From contig VSDK01022241.1 of the NCBI GenBank assembly GCA_009767595.1, forward strand, positions 410,452-474,451: a DNA stretch of 64,000 bases, in the 5' to 3' direction. Shown here piece after piece: positions 31,195 through 41,084 of this stretch. Both the position numbers and the translations under genes were made by a program. Within the stretch, counting starts at the first letter, position 1; each line of letters begins with the position of its first letter. The notes beneath the pieces are model-generated. The model did no database searches. It worked only from the letters and a program-made list of their open reading frames with translations, and was not told the origin of the DNA. The DNA is from Symbiodinium kawagutii. Taxonomy: Eukaryota; Sar; Dinophyceae; Suessiales; Symbiodiniaceae.

Positions 31195-31467
31195 GTGCCC
31201 ATCCATGTTCGATATTCAAACCCGAACAACCTCCGAGGTAGCCACTTGGATGGCAAACCAGTACCATCAAAACTCGGAAACCATATAAAACCACTCACGG
31301 TTCCCATTCCACACAGTCCACATTTGACCGTGAAAACCATTGGATTGCTGGCTGTTCCCTGGGAGGCGCGCCCCAGCGGCCTGGCGGAGTTCTTCGGCAA
31401 AGCATCGAAGAAGAAGTGCGGGGCTGTGCCCAGTGGGAAACTCAGGCGTTTTCCAATTGAAGACTAA
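31195..31467 (+). CDS. candidate coding segment
   Basis: 90 open codons to TAA. The last third is GC-rich and lysine-rich: IGLLAVPWEARPSGLAEFFG, KASKKKCGAVPSGKLRRFPI. The first part (VPSKLGNHIKPLTVPIPHSP) is proline-rich. Likely the terminal exon of a gene that includes some of the exons at 28-31 kb. Confidence 0.4.
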   Translation: MPIHVRYSNPNNLRGSHLDGKPVPSKLGNHIKPLTVPIPHSPHLTVKTIGLLAVPWEARPSGLAEFFGKASKKKCGAVPSGKLRRFPIED

Positions 31468-31656
31468 TTTTTCTAAACTCAGACTAATCAACTAATTTTC
31501 CATGAATAAGTGATTAGAAATAATAAGTGGTTTCTAATTGATTTAGTAAAGGAATACATATATCATTAGCGGCAAGTCGCGACTCGGATGGGTAGGGTTT
31601 AGATCAGTAGGTTTGGGAAATTATGCATGTCTTCTTATATTATAAGAAGATTTCAG

Positions 31657-31780
31657 GTGGCAGATGGACCAATGGACCAGATGACATGCTGCCAGAACGA
31701 TACCACTGGAATGTTGGCTTGTCATGGACAGAATGAAGCCAGTGCTTGGGCACCAGCTCCGAAGGCACTTGAGTCCTTAG
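31657..31780 (+). CDS. well-bordered candidate exon
   Basis: Acceptor AAGAAGATTTCAG, donor CCTTAG|GTGACT, 41 codons: VADGPMDQMTCCQNDTTGML, ACHGQNEASAWAPAPKALES. Cys-rich first half, Ala/Pro-rich second half. No family recognised. Confidence 0.45.
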
Positions 31781-31799
31781 GTGACTGTGGTCCAAAAGC

Positions 31800-32560
31800 T
31801 ATGGAGTAGGAGTAGCAGTAGTAGTGGTGGTGGTGGTGGTGGTGGTGGTGGTGGTAGGAGCCGTAGTTGTAGTAGTAGGTAGTAAGTAGCAAGTAGTAAG
31901 TATATAGTTGATAAGTAGTCAGTAGCAAGCAGCAAGTACTGAGTCGTTGGTGGTATCTAGTAAGTCAGTCCTAGTAGGTAGTCTCCAGGAAATCAGCAAG
32001 TAGTAAGTAAGAAATAATAGCAGCAGAAGTACTGAAGCAAATAGTATAAAATTGATTGCTGTCATAGTTCGTAGTATTAGTAGTAACGCTGATTGCGAGA
32101 ATGATGGCAATTGCCAACTTCTAATAGCAATTAGCCACTATTCACCATTATCAAGCAGCATGGGCCAGTATGGTGGTAACTTGTAGTGCTATTGTCGAGC
32201 ATTTGGCATCACGAATGATGATTTCCTATCACTGAACATCATGAACGGCCATTCACCAGCATTAACAGTTGTTGACGATCCTTATGAACCAGCATTCACC
32301 ACTATACCATTCACCATCATTACTGTTTGATCTCCTTCTGAACCCATGATGGTTAAGACTTAATGATCACAGTATGAATGATCGTTCATCAATAAGGCTA
32401 GTGATTCCACTTAATGATACTTGTTCATTCACTATCAATAGTATTCAATGACACTAATCACTCATTGATACTTAATGATACTAAGTGAATCATGATTATC
32501 AATGATACTTATTGATTCAACCATCCACTAATGATACTTAGTGATCAGTTAACACCATGA
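31800..32560. repeat. (GGT)n and TAGTAAGTAG, ATGATACTTA blocks
   Basis: A (GGT)n run at about 31823-31857, then AGTAGTAAGTAG to about 32100, then ATTCACCATCATT and TAATGATACTTAATGA words up to the next exon. No gene; poly-His and Leu ORFs here are repeat products. Confidence 0.8.
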
Positions 32561-32561
32561 G

Positions 32562-32678
32562 ATGATGGCCTTCACCACGGGAACCACGTGGGGATCCCCA
32601 GATCCACCATGGCTTCGCCCAGGTGAAGATCCCCCGCTGCCGGCGCCTGCGGAACCACCGCCGGATCTCGTCACGAAG
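32562..32678 (+). CDS. GC-island exon with consensus donor
   Basis: GC jumps from about 30% to about 65% exactly after CCATGAG. The frame is Pro/Thr-rich, MAFTTGTTWGSPDPPWLRPG, EDPPLPAPAEPPPDLVTK, and ends at the consensus donor AAG|GTGAGC. High GC continues about 50 bases past the donor, so a later donor is possible. A minus-strand frame (RGIFTWAKPWWIWGSPRG) is the alternative. Confidence 0.4.
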
Positions 32679-32759
32679 GTGAGCCCCGCGCGCTGTCGCT
32701 GGCGCTGGGTGCGGGTGCTGCGGTGGGTCAAGGTGGCGAGTTGGGTCAGCTGCAACCAA

Positions 32760-33062
32760 GCAAGTTCATGGGAGATGGCTGTGGTTAATAATTGCTGGTT
32801 TAGTAGTATCAACTGGTTAATATAGCTGGTTCATAATAGCTAGTTTAGAGATAGCTGGTTATGAATGATAGCTAATAATAGCTGGTATTCACCAACCAAC
32901 CAATGGCTAATAATAGCTGGTTTTGCTGGTTAAGAGGGGAAAACAACTAGCAACTATAGGGGATATACCATCATCATGAGATTATTAATGGCTAGTAGTA
33001 ACTAATAATACTTAATGATATGGGATAATAAGCAACCATAAGACCAATGATATGGTGGTTTC
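32760..33062. repeat. TAATAGCTGG-type DNA from family A relatives
   Basis: AATAGCTGGTT, ACCAACCAACCAATGGC and GGGGAAAACAACTAGC are words from the composite element at 33063 and 40017. This stretch looks like a decayed copy. Confidence 0.5.
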
Positions 33063-33296
33063 TTGATGTGGCTATGGGTCAAGTGGTTAACCATCCAACC
33101 AATGGCTAATAATAGCTGGTTTAGCTGGTTAATGATAGGGGATGATAACCAACAATGATAGGGAACATATACCAACCATATGGCGAGTTGGGTCAAGCAG
33201 TTCACCAACCAATTTCATGGGGGAAATGACCAACCAATAATAGGGAAAACAATGGTTTATGATAGAGGAACTAGGGGTACAGGGTTTTGGCCCACA
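33063..33296 (+). mobile_element. composite family A element
   Basis: Left terminus GTGGCTATGGGTCAAGTGGT, inner terminus CATATGGCGAGTTGGGTCAA at about 33178, right terminus GGGTTTTGGCCCACAG. The left half carries AATGGCTAATAATAGCTGGT. The whole arrangement recurs, inverted, at 39891-40190. Confidence 0.7.
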
Positions 33297-33536
33297 GCCA
33301 GGTCACCTTCGAAAAAAATATTCCGAAAAAGATTGGAGTTGCCAGAAATCATGTCACAACTCTCACAGTTAAGGTTGTTTGTCAACAAAAATGGTGTGGA
33401 ACATTCTTGTGGACTTAATTTCCATGTGAAAGTCTACAAGGTAGATGTTGATAAGGTGGCATGTCGTAGGCAGATTGTATATCTCACGGATGGATATGCA
33501 TGTCATGAGAATGGTAGCTACCTGAAAATCTTGTGA
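33297..33536 (+). CDS. coding segment after a family A element
   Basis: Directly after the element terminus CCCACAG, 79 codons are open to TGA: RSPSKKIFRKRLELPEIMSQ, LSQLRLFVNKNGVEHSCGLN, FHVKVYKVDVDKVACRRQIV. Lysine/valine-rich with natural composition, although GC is low. It is longer than chance would usually give. Confidence 0.4.
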   Translation, partial: ARSPSKKIFRKRLELPEIMSQLSQLRLFVNKNGVEHSCGLNFHVKVYKVDVDKVACRRQIVYLTDGYACHENGSYLKIL

Positions 33537-33879
33537 ATTATTTACGTAATGTAAAGCAGCCAGTGACAGTGAAACGCCATTGCATGATTTTCTCAGACCA
33601 ACATGTATTTTTTTCCAGGTACACCTTGAACATCCTTGAACGTAAGATCTCTCATGGCCGGTCAATCTACTAGTGAACATGTATTATTACTATTTCATCC
33701 ATCCCAGACCCAATCGCTGCAAAGGTCTCATCCTTGTTGACCTTATTTGGTTGGTGGTTTCAATCCTGTTTCAATCTTACCCAAGGGTTGGTTGGTTGGT
33801 TCAAATCTTACCATATCCTGTCACATAGTTGATTGACCATGTGAATCCATATTTTTCATGGCTCAACCAGCAACCAGAT

Positions 33880-34075
33880 CATGTCTCGGGCTGCCAGACC
33901 CCCAAAAATCAGAAGGCCCCTGCTCAGCCAGGACCAGCCAACGACACCCACAACGCCCGTGGTGCCTGGTGCCACGACGGCCTGGAGTCCCGACGATGCC
34001 TTGGCAGAGCTGCAGAAGCCCTGCGAGAGCTTCAGATCTCAACAGGCGACTGCAGGAGCCGCGGTGGGATACTGG
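33880..34075 (+). CDS. GC-island exon
   Basis: A GC-rich island. The preferred frame reads TTPTTPVVPGATTAWSPDDA, LAELQKPCESFRSQQATAGA, AVGYW and ends at donor TACTGG|GTGACC. Another frame (CLGRAAEALRELQISTGD) is open too. A Thr/Pro-rich linker followed by a helix is a reasonable reading. Family B-like sequence follows at about 34143-34190. Confidence 0.4.
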
Positions 34076-34199
34076 GTGACCGTTCGGAAATGTCAGATGT
34101 GCATGATGGATCATGATGGCTGATATGGTTGGTTTCTTGTTAGTAATGATTAGTAGTAGATGATTTGGGGGTCCCCTGTTTTGAGAAACTACAAAATAT

Positions 34200-34840
34200 T
34201 TGATGTACATGGTAAGATCGTAATATAAGTACTTGCCCCATCCCTTTCACTCAATAGGAAGTGTAGCACTAAATCCAAGGCCCTTCCCAGCATGACTTTG
34301 CAGGGAATCGAAGCTGCTGTGTACTGGTTGGATGATTTTTTGGGCTTCCCTATTTTTAAGAAACCCACACTTGGAAATGATTTGAGAACTCGCTATACAA
34401 ACATTGACGCTGGAAACATGTTGTCAGAAACAGGATATTGCTGTGCTGACCCACCAAGAGTATGGTCAGGGCTTCTAGGCCACTCCAAATGGATGTGGAA
34501 CTTTCCCACCTGACATGACAAACACGCATTCAACAAATCCCTTTGGTACTGGTAACTAGTACCCGTTAGCGGGATAGACATATAAAAGATGTTTGATGTT
34601 TTTGTTCACCAGCAGTACTGCAATCACCACTACGCACTAACAAGAACCATTCACCATTTCTAACCAGCAATAACATAAGTGAACAAGGGTGAATGGTTGT
34701 TGGGTTAACAATCACCGCTACTAACCAGCATATTATTAAACATGATCATTAAACCCTGCTTAATTACCTGTACTATTATTCTTATTATGAACCCTCATTG
34801 ACCAGCCTTAGTATTCACAACCAGTATTAATCACAAACTC

Positions 34841-34886
<46 letters not shown>

Positions 34887-34896
34887 CTGCTGTTGG

Positions 34897-34930
<34 letters not shown>

Positions 34931-34990
34931 GGGCAGGACTGCCGGCTCTCAAGGGCGTCCCATACCGACTCATTGCTGTGGCTTTGGATG
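34200..34990. other. no firm gene; (TTG)n tract
   Basis: About 34841-34930 is TTGCTG then TTG repeats. It explains poly-Gln, poly-Ala/Thr and poly-Leu ORFs on both strands. A 73-codon + ORF at 34292-34513 overlaps a half copy of family B and is not called. Confidence 0.6.
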
Positions 34991-34998
34991 TTTGGTAG

Positions 34999-35082
34999 CT
35001 CAGAACATGCAGCCATGCCATCGCTGAGCTGATCAGTGGCCAGAAGTTGTGCCAATCGACTTTGAGATTCTCAGATGATATG
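34999..35082 (+). CDS. exon ending at a family A element
   Basis: After TTTGGTAG (or GCTCAG) the frame reads HAIAELISGQKLCQSTLRFS then DDM, ending on ATG where the element begins with GC. In phase 0 it joins the exon at 35171. Confidence 0.4.
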
Positions 35083-35170
35083 GCTATGGGTATCTATGGG
35101 TCAATATTAACCAACCATTTTCATGGGGGTTAATGGTGGGGAACCAGGGGTACGGGGTTTTGACCCACAG
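35083..35170 (+). mobile_element. short family A element, 88 bp
   Basis: GATATG|GCTATGGGTATC at the left (with a small TATCTATGGG insertion) and GGGTTTTGACCCACAG|CCATAT at the right. This is the shortest complete copy. GC-AG ends. Confidence 0.75.
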
Positions 35171-35251
35171 CCATATTCATGTATACGAATGATTCACGGT
35201 GTAGGCACATCTCAGAGAAACATCTTGGTTTTGCATCCATGTGTATCCTGA
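35171..35251 (+). CDS. exon after a family A element
   Basis: In phase with 34999-35082: PYSCIRMIHGVGTSQRNILV then LHPCVS and TGA. The support is the phase continuity. Confidence 0.35.
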   Translation, partial: PYSCIRMIHGVGTSQRNILVLHPCVS

Positions 35252-35475
35252 ATTTGCTGCATGTAGGCAAAATGTCGCATGCACATGCTGAGAATTCAAA
35301 GGAGACTACAATGAAAAAAGTACACCTCCGTCAATAAACTGCAAACAATATTTGTTTGTGTTGATAGTGATTTTTTAGCCTGTTTCTCGGTTGCCTTGCT
35401 CTTGATGTTGCGCCCTTCGTTTGTTTCCCAGATCCTGCTTTAAAGATGATTTAGGCAGTCACTCATCAGCCGACA

Positions 35476-35715
35476 GTGGATGTAGGCTGGGACTGTGCCA
35501 GTGGAATCTGGCAAGAAGTTGGTCCTGCACAGAGTGGTGATTTGTTGGGTTTACCAGGAAACCATCTTCGCATGCAGAGGTTAATTCAATTGACAGATGG
35601 GGCAGCTGCCAAATGGATAAACATTCGTGAGTTTTGCCAAAGGTACCATTTGTTTTGCATCCGACATTTGTTTGAAAGAATGCCAATTGATTTCTGGATG
35701 GCTTATACCCACTAA
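35476..35715 (+). CDS. candidate coding segment
   Basis: A 79-codon frame of natural composition: VGPAQSGDLLGLPGNHLRMQ, LIQLTDGAAAKWINIREFCQ, RYHLFCIRHLFERMPIDFW. No splice border is evident on the left. Function unknown. Confidence 0.35.
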   Translation: MDVGWDCASGIWQEVGPAQSGDLLGLPGNHLRMQRLIQLTDGAAAKWINIREFCQRYHLFCIRHLFERMPIDFWMAYTH

Positions 35716-35887
35716 CTTAGGTTTTTAGTGTTTTTGGGATATGATTGATTTACCATATAACCACTAAAAATATATATTTAGCAAGGGATCTATAAGCCAC
35801 CAAGAATATATTTGCAGGTCTGACTGAAAGTTTGACATGTGCCTTTCCAACCACTGATCATCAAATCCGAAATGTGCCAACGCTGCC

Positions 35888-36021
35888 ATGGCCAAGCCCC
35901 CAAGTTGCTGCTACAAGCCTCAGGCCTTGGAAGCCACCAAGAGCCGCTTGAGCAAGGCTGGAGTGGTGGAGCACCCGCTGGTTGTCCTCAGGAGTGGTGG
36001 TCCAGTGCCTGGAACTGATAG
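35888..36021 (+). CDS. strong candidate exon, possibly initial
   Basis: A GC-rich frame opened by ATG in a favourable context (GCTGCCATGG): KPPSCCYKPQALEATKSRLS, KAGVVEHPLVVLRSGGPVPG, ending at donor GATAG|GTTTTT. Most third positions are G or C. No AG acceptor precedes it closely, so it may be a first exon. Function unknown. Confidence 0.5.
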
Positions 36022-36750
36022 GTTTTTGGAAGGAACTTCCACGAAATCTTTCTCGGAATGGAGAATGATTGCTTGATTCCTTGGTGCTGGAAATGATTGG
36101 TCTATCCTGGGAAAAGATGCGTGTGTTTTCCCAAGGATTGAAGCATTGATTAATTTGAAGGTGCTCGGAGAGTAATTTGGTATTCTGTATCTACGGATGT
36201 ACCTAAACAAACGGCAAACATACGTACAAACACACTACCAACCCAATTCGTACGGACTTGTTATATAGCGAATAACTAGCGGTGAGGGTGCTGGAAGTGC
36301 AGCAAGCCCTGACACGCGGATTGATCATTTTGGGTGGTAATGAAGACACATGACTTGTTCTAGAGATCACATGGCTAAGTTACCAACGACACAATGTCAA
36401 AGTTGGAGGTGAACAGCTGCTGGTAGATGACAGGTATCAACGTTGTAAAAAAGGAACATGTTCTTGGTGAATCATTTGTTAGTTCCCAATGTTGGTGTTG
36501 CTACAACTGGATACATAAAGGCAACTCGCTAAAGGATTGTGCCATGAATCAAGTTTTGGTTGAAGCATTGCTTAATGGTGTACCACATAATCCGGAAAAT
36601 TGTTTTCATCCATTGCGGGCATATAAGTGTTTCCCGATGGTATTGTTAGGGTACATCATTGTCATGTATCAGTTTTTTTCCCAACCAGTAGTATTGGATT
36701 GGGGCAGGTATTGGTATTGTCTTCCTAGCTCCATTGTGTCGGCTCTTCAG

Positions 36751-36852
36751 GATGCCATTCTCACCAACGCCTTCCGCGCTTTGCTTGCAATGTCGAATGC
36801 CACAGTGGAAGAGGCATCGCAGTGGCTGTCGGGCTCGGCCTGGTTCTGGTGA
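36751..36852 (+). CDS. strong candidate exon, UBA-like
   Basis: A good acceptor (ATTGTGTCGGCTCTTCAG) opens DAILTNAFRALLAMSNATVE and EASQWLSGSAWFW to TGA. The pattern FRALLAMSNATVEEASQWL resembles the second and third helices of UBA domains (LLxMGxxxxxAxxWL), but the glycine of the family motif is missing, so this is a hint only. A longer 141-codon ORF contains it. Confidence 0.45.
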   Translation, partial: DAILTNAFRALLAMSNATVEEASQWLSGSAWFW

Positions 36853-37560
36853 TGCTTAGCGTTGCCAATGAGAGGCTCAATTACTGTGCATGGGGTTGTC
36901 CAGAACTGCTTTGTCCCCAAAAATGAGATTTGTCCATACTGAAGATACAAGTTCTTGAGATGATTCGGGGGCAAGTCCTTCCAACTTCATTTCTTGGACC
37001 TCCATCGAGTTGTTCAAGGCAAGAAATAGAAATCCATCCATTGGTCGGAAGCTGTGATGGTTGTTCTCTGAGCGCATGGACTTGGATGCGTTGCTATTGT
37101 TGCTTATATCACTTATACCCCCATGGGAGCTGGTCACCACAACCAGGTCTCAGCCGCTTGCTACCTCTTTGCACCTGCCAAAGATGCACAAGCTGGCGGC
37201 CACAGGCAATGCTGTTTGCAACAGTGCTGTGTGCTGCAGTCATATGAGCCCCACAGGTTCTGTTTCTTGGACTTTTGCCATTGCAATGCGGAATTTAAAC
37301 TTTGGCCTGCTACGACTTATTAATGTTTACATGGCATTACTTATTATGTAACTGTTCAGAAATGTTCATAATATAGTCCAATTTGTTATGATGAAATTGA
37401 AGGGGAATGGCCGAGCTGCTGGGTTCGTTCCGGCAGAGCTTCCCCGGGATTCGATGCTCGGTCCCATGCTGATGCCAGGCTCCGTCCTGATTGGGCGGAA
37501 GGCAAGCCATTGAGCATCCCACACAAGTCGATTACGGCCCGTCTCTCGGTGGTGTCTCAA
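36853..37560. other. no confident gene
   Basis: Several overlapping ORFs of 61-105 codons on both strands, with GC raised at 37140-37250. I cannot choose a frame. AACCAG then GTCTCAGCCGCTTGC may hold an acceptor. Confidence 0.3.
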
Positions 37561-37696
37561 GCCATAGGGAAGCCCAAAAAATATGGTTGACTTTACCTAT
37601 AAATGATTCATAGTCCCAAAAATGGATAAAAATGGTTGGTTTTGATACGTATAAATGATTCATAGTGGATAAGGATGGATAAGGGGGTACCCGTAT

Positions 37697-37808
37697 TTTG
37701 AGACACCACCAGATGGCTTTTGGTGGTGCATTATATCATTCAATCGTGGCGTAGGTACATAGCATTGAGATCGTGGTTGTCTTTTGAGAAGCCACCTATG
37801 AATTCAAG
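37697..37808 (+). CDS. small exon candidates between family B copies
   Basis: After GACACCACCAG (right end of a family B copy) a frame MAFGGALYHSIVA is open to GTAGGT. After TTGTCTTTTGAG another, PPMNSRTSVLGE, runs to GAA|GTGTAC and would join the exon at 37959 in phase 0. Confidence 0.3.
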
Positions 37809-37822
37809 AACCTCTGTTCTTG

Positions 37823-37930
37823 GAGAAGTGTACAATTGGTGGTTTCTCAAAATAGGGGTACCCCCAAATCATCCCATATGAATCATGACTTGTTTATAAA
37901 CCAACCATTTTTGGGGCACCGAGAAACCAC
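37823..37930 (+). mobile_element. family B TIR element, near consensus
   Basis: GGTGGTTTCTCAAAATAGGG at the left, then GTACCCCCAAATCATCC, ATAAACCAACCATTTTTGGG, and GAGAAACCACCCC at the right. Together with 61682-61795 it defines the family. Confidence 0.75.
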
Positions 37931-37958
37931 CCCAACTATGGGGTGACACCACGAACAG

Positions 37959-38060
37959 CTGACCCGGTGTCCCATAGCAGCTGACCGGTTGACCGAGGCC
38001 TCCTTGCTGGAAGCCACAGGATCTACTAAGGCGCTGGTGCAAGTCATGAGCTGCAGCCGG
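37959..38060 (+). CDS. well-bordered GC-rich exon
   Basis: Acceptor GACACCACGAACAG, then LTRCPIAADRLTEASLLEAT and GSTKALVQVMSCSR, then donor GTGTCA. 34 codons in phase 0/0, helical composition and GC-rich third positions. Function unknown. Confidence 0.45.
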
Positions 38061-38537
38061 GTGTCAGGTGGCAGGTCGGGTGGCAGGTAGCATTGGTCGT
38101 TCCCAAAAAACATGGGGAAGCGTCATGGTTTAGGTGATAGGATATGATGAGTATAGGATATGATGAGTATAGGATATAATGAGTACAGGAAAGCAGTCAA
38201 GCAGTTTCACAAAGTTTCATGGGTTGTTTTGTGACCAACCATTGGCCCGACATATTGATCGGTTTCCGGGTTTGTTTTTCGGCCTTCGCATTGGATTAAC
38301 TAATTGATCAGTCGTGGTTCCGGCGCACAAGTGGTGCAACCTGGAAATGCTGAGGAATGCTGAGATCCTTGTTGATCTCGGGAGGAATATTTTGTTGATG
38401 GACCAGATGAGAGAAGAAAGCCGGCAGCACGGCATTCAAGCGGAGTAAGAAGATAAAGAGGATTCAGTTTGGAAAGTGAAGATTGGATTCTTTTGGCCTT
38501 CCTTTGGACATCGTTGTGACCATACGACCAGGCAGAA
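38061..38537. other. no firm gene; short tandem repeat
   Basis: GGATATGATGAGTATA is repeated three times at about 38138-38190. A degenerate family A start (GTTTTGTGACCAACCATTGG) follows. A 72-codon minus ORF at 38217-38435 is not supported. Confidence 0.4.
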
Positions 38538-38786
38538 ATGAACCGCTGCAGGCTTAGTCAGCAAGAACACTGCTGCATGCAGCAGTTGACTTGTCCCATC
38601 CGAACTTGCATGTTCATTGCTTGCATCAGCTCAACGTTGTCAAAATGCCTGGCTCCTGCTCCGAAGTGTCATGGTTTTCATCCCCACTTTGGGATCTTTT
38701 CAGATCCTGAGGTTTGTACCACGAACTTCACGACACTGGCGAGGTGCTTCAAAGGATCCACCGAGTTTAGTGAAGATCTTGTATGA
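38538..38786 (+). CDS. candidate coding segment (weak)
   Basis: An 82-codon frame: CLAPAPKCHGFHPHFGIFSD, PEVCTTNFTTLARCFKGSTE. Natural composition but no clear borders. Confidence 0.25.
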   Translation: MNRCRLSQQEHCCMQQLTCPIRTCMFIACISSTLSKCLAPAPKCHGFHPHFGIFSDPEVCTTNFTTLARCFKGSTEFSEDLV

Positions 38787-39049
38787 ATTGCATTGAGTTA
38801 TATACTGTGCTTAGTGGGTGCTCTAATTGATGTTGCACATATTTCCAGGTTGCCCGGTTGCCCGACCTTTGATTCACCTAGTCGACGGTCCACATTAATT
38901 CTGAAAAACGCAGATGCAATATGATGTAACCTTTCAATGACTTGTAGCGTCAGCTGTGAGAACAGGTGCTGTACGTGGTGTGCGTTTTTTGGGCGTATGT
39001 TCATGCCAATCCGAGTTTCCTGCTGTTTCTTGCAGATAGTGTATTTGCA

Positions 39050-39418
39050 TTATCGTTCACGATGATTGAATAATCATGATGGATCATGGTGAATGATGGT
39101 CAACGAGTCAACAGCAAGCGATAAGATGGTACGTGATTAACTAATGTTTCTAAATGATGGTTACTGATTGTGAATGATAGTGAATGAATACATCAAAAAA
39201 TTAGTGGTTAACTTCTTAACGATTTTAAATTAGTGTTTCTAAATTATGGTTACTGATGGTCAATCATGGATAATGATAATTTAATTAATTAATGATGGTG
39301 AATTAATGATGGTTAATTAGTGATGATTAATTAATTAACGTCAATCATTAACCATCATTAGTTCACCATCATTAATTAACCATGGTTAACCATCATTAAT
39401 GATGGTTAATGATGGTTA
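39050..39418. repeat. GATGGTTAATGA low-complexity block
   Basis: Degenerate repeats of GATGGTTAATGATGG and its complement (ACCATCATTAATT), ending in TTAG directly before the exon at 39420. The same type of DNA flanks other exon islands (13.8, 32.5, 43.4 kb). Confidence 0.8.
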
Positions 39419-39419
39419 G

Positions 39420-39565
39420 ATCCACCTGACGTTCGCATGGCTCATCACTCCCACGGTTTCCGGCGCAGCTTTGCCCTCCAGGTCGCTCTGGCTTTACGCG
39501 ACGCGGGCGGTCGGCAAAAGTTGCTGAAGAAGCCAGCGCCGCTCACGGTGCGAGTCCCCAGCAAG
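39420..39565 (+). CDS. GC-island exon
   Basis: GC rises abruptly after GATGGTTAG. The frame reads PPDVRMAHHSHGFRRSFALQ, VALALRDAGGRQKLLKKPAP, LTVRVPSK and ends at AAG|GTCGG. Basic and helical, with G or C at most third positions. The contrast with the AT-rich DNA on both sides is the main evidence. Function unknown. Confidence 0.5.
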
Positions 39566-39612
39566 GTCGGACAATTCTATTAATAAACATCGTAAACCTA
39601 GATGAAGTATAA

Positions 39613-39643
<31 letters not shown>

Positions 39644-40259
39644 TTATATCATATAAACAGTACTTTTAATTATATAATATATTTTCAGACCCTAAGCTAT
39701 ATTTATAAATGATGGTCTACAAAATAGATGTTGGGGTCTAGGTATTATAGTGAATTGTACAGTGGAATTATGTATAATAGAAATTACTATAGATGATACC
39801 ATGCTATTTATAAATGACACAATCTATTTAGACCCGAAGCTATCTTAATAAAATGTACAGCCCAAAGCTATGTAAAGCTATATCGATTAATTTGACTGTG
39901 GGTCAAAACCCTTAGTCCCCCTGCTTCCCCCATCATTAACCATTGTTTTCCCTATAGTTTTGTTGGTCATTATCCCCCATGAAATTGGTTGGTTAACTGC
40001 TTGACCCGTAGCCAAATAGTTGGTATATATTCCCTATTATTGTTGGTTATCATCCCCTATCATTAACCAGCTAAACCAGCTATTATTAGCCATTGGTTGG
40101 TTGATTAACTGCTTGACCCATAGCCACATCAAGAAACCACCATATAGGTCTTATTGTTGCTTATTATCCCTTATTATCAACTATTATCAGTTATTACTAG
40201 CCATAGATTATCTCATGATGGTGGTCAACATCTCATGATGGCTCAGCCGCACCCATCAG
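39566..40259. other. intron-like DNA with (TA)n and inverted family A copy
   Basis: A (TA)n at about 39611-39650, then words CTATTTATAAATGA. Family A in reverse orientation lies at 39891-40016 and a composite partner at 40017-40150. If 39420-39565 and 40260-40373 belong to one gene, this is its intron. Confidence 0.5.
39891..40150 (-). mobile_element. composite family A element, reverse orientation
   Basis: TTTGACTGTGGGTCAAAACC ... GCTTGACCCGTAGCCAAAT, then TAGCCATTGGTTGG ... TTGACCCATAGCCACATC. It matches 33012-33296 read on the other strand over roughly 290 bases, including the flanking CAAGAAACCACCATAT. Confidence 0.7.
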
Positions 40260-40373
40260 GCGGGCGCCGTGCGCACGGCGCTGCTGGCGCTGTCGGAGCT
40301 CAGCGGCCAGGGCTCGGAGCGTGCTAAGACGGCGCGCCTGGGGGCCCTGCTGCGCGCCGCTGAAGGCGGGGCC
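40260..40373 (+). CDS. GC-island exon, Ala/Leu-rich
   Basis: After CGCACCCATCAG a roughly 75% GC frame reads AGAVRTALLALSELSGQGSE and RAKTARLGALLRAAEGGA. Almost every third base is G or C. It is followed by TAG; a GC donor (CTGAAG|GCGGGG) would end it just before. The reverse strand is open too, but its Arg/Gln/Ser-rich product looks less natural. Possibly a coiled or repeat-helix segment. Confidence 0.5.
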
Positions 40374-40952
40374 TAGGGAGAAATGGCTGGGCATTGTGGC
40401 TGGACATGGCTGGGAGAAGATATGGCTACTAATTTCCAGCATCATTGGGAGAAGATGGCTGCTAATGGGTGGAAATGATTGACAATTTAGCATCTACTAG
40501 TGGGTGATTGACAATTTAGCATCTAGCAGGATGAAAATGATGGTCAGTTTAATGATTTTGATGAATTTAGTGGCTGATTGATTGTTCAATTGAGTGGCGA
40601 ATGTTTGATGAACGATGGTGACTGATGATTGCATGATCGATATGGTTGTTGATGATGGTTGATGCCGGTTGGTTGCTTGATAATGATGGTGGCTAATGAT
40701 GGATTGTAGTCACAATCAGATGAGTGCGTGTGGAATTGTCTATGTTGATTTCGTTTAGGTATCTTAATTGAGGTGGTTCATAGGCACTTGTACCACCATT
40801 TGTGGCAAATGTATGGATGATCTACTGGAGCCTATAGCCTTGACAATCATCCATTAAGCTCAAGGGTTAGACAAGGCCGGCTGGCTTGTCTTTACCGCTG
40901 CTTGGACACCCAAGGACTGACTAGCTGATAATCAGCTCGTCATGGTTCACAG
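40374..40952. other. no supported gene
   Basis: ATGGCTGGGAGAAGATGGCT-like short repeats, then GATGGTTGATG low-complexity DNA. Probably intronic. Confidence 0.4.
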
Positions 40953-41084
40953 GTGCTGATGGTCCATGCCTTCTCCAAGGTTTACCGATTCTCATCAATT
41001 CCCCCAAGATCAACCCCTTCCACCAGGACCCTCATAAAATGTTTGGATTCCCCGCAACCTGGGTTTCGAAATGTCGGTGTTTGA
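40953..41084 (+). CDS. candidate exon
   Basis: Acceptor CATGGTTCACAG opens VLMVHAFSKVYRFSSIPPRS, TPSTRTLIKCLDSPQPGFRN to TGA. A donor inside (TCCAAG|GTTTACC) would shorten it to nine codons. A 63-codon minus ORF overlaps. Confidence 0.3.
   Translation: MLMVHAFSKVYRFSSIPPRSTPSTRTLIKCLDSPQPGFRNVGV

Noticed and set aside
34827..35055. Poly-Gln / poly-Ala / poly-Leu proteins
   Set aside because: Translation of a (TTG)n/(TTGCTG)n microsatellite in different frames.
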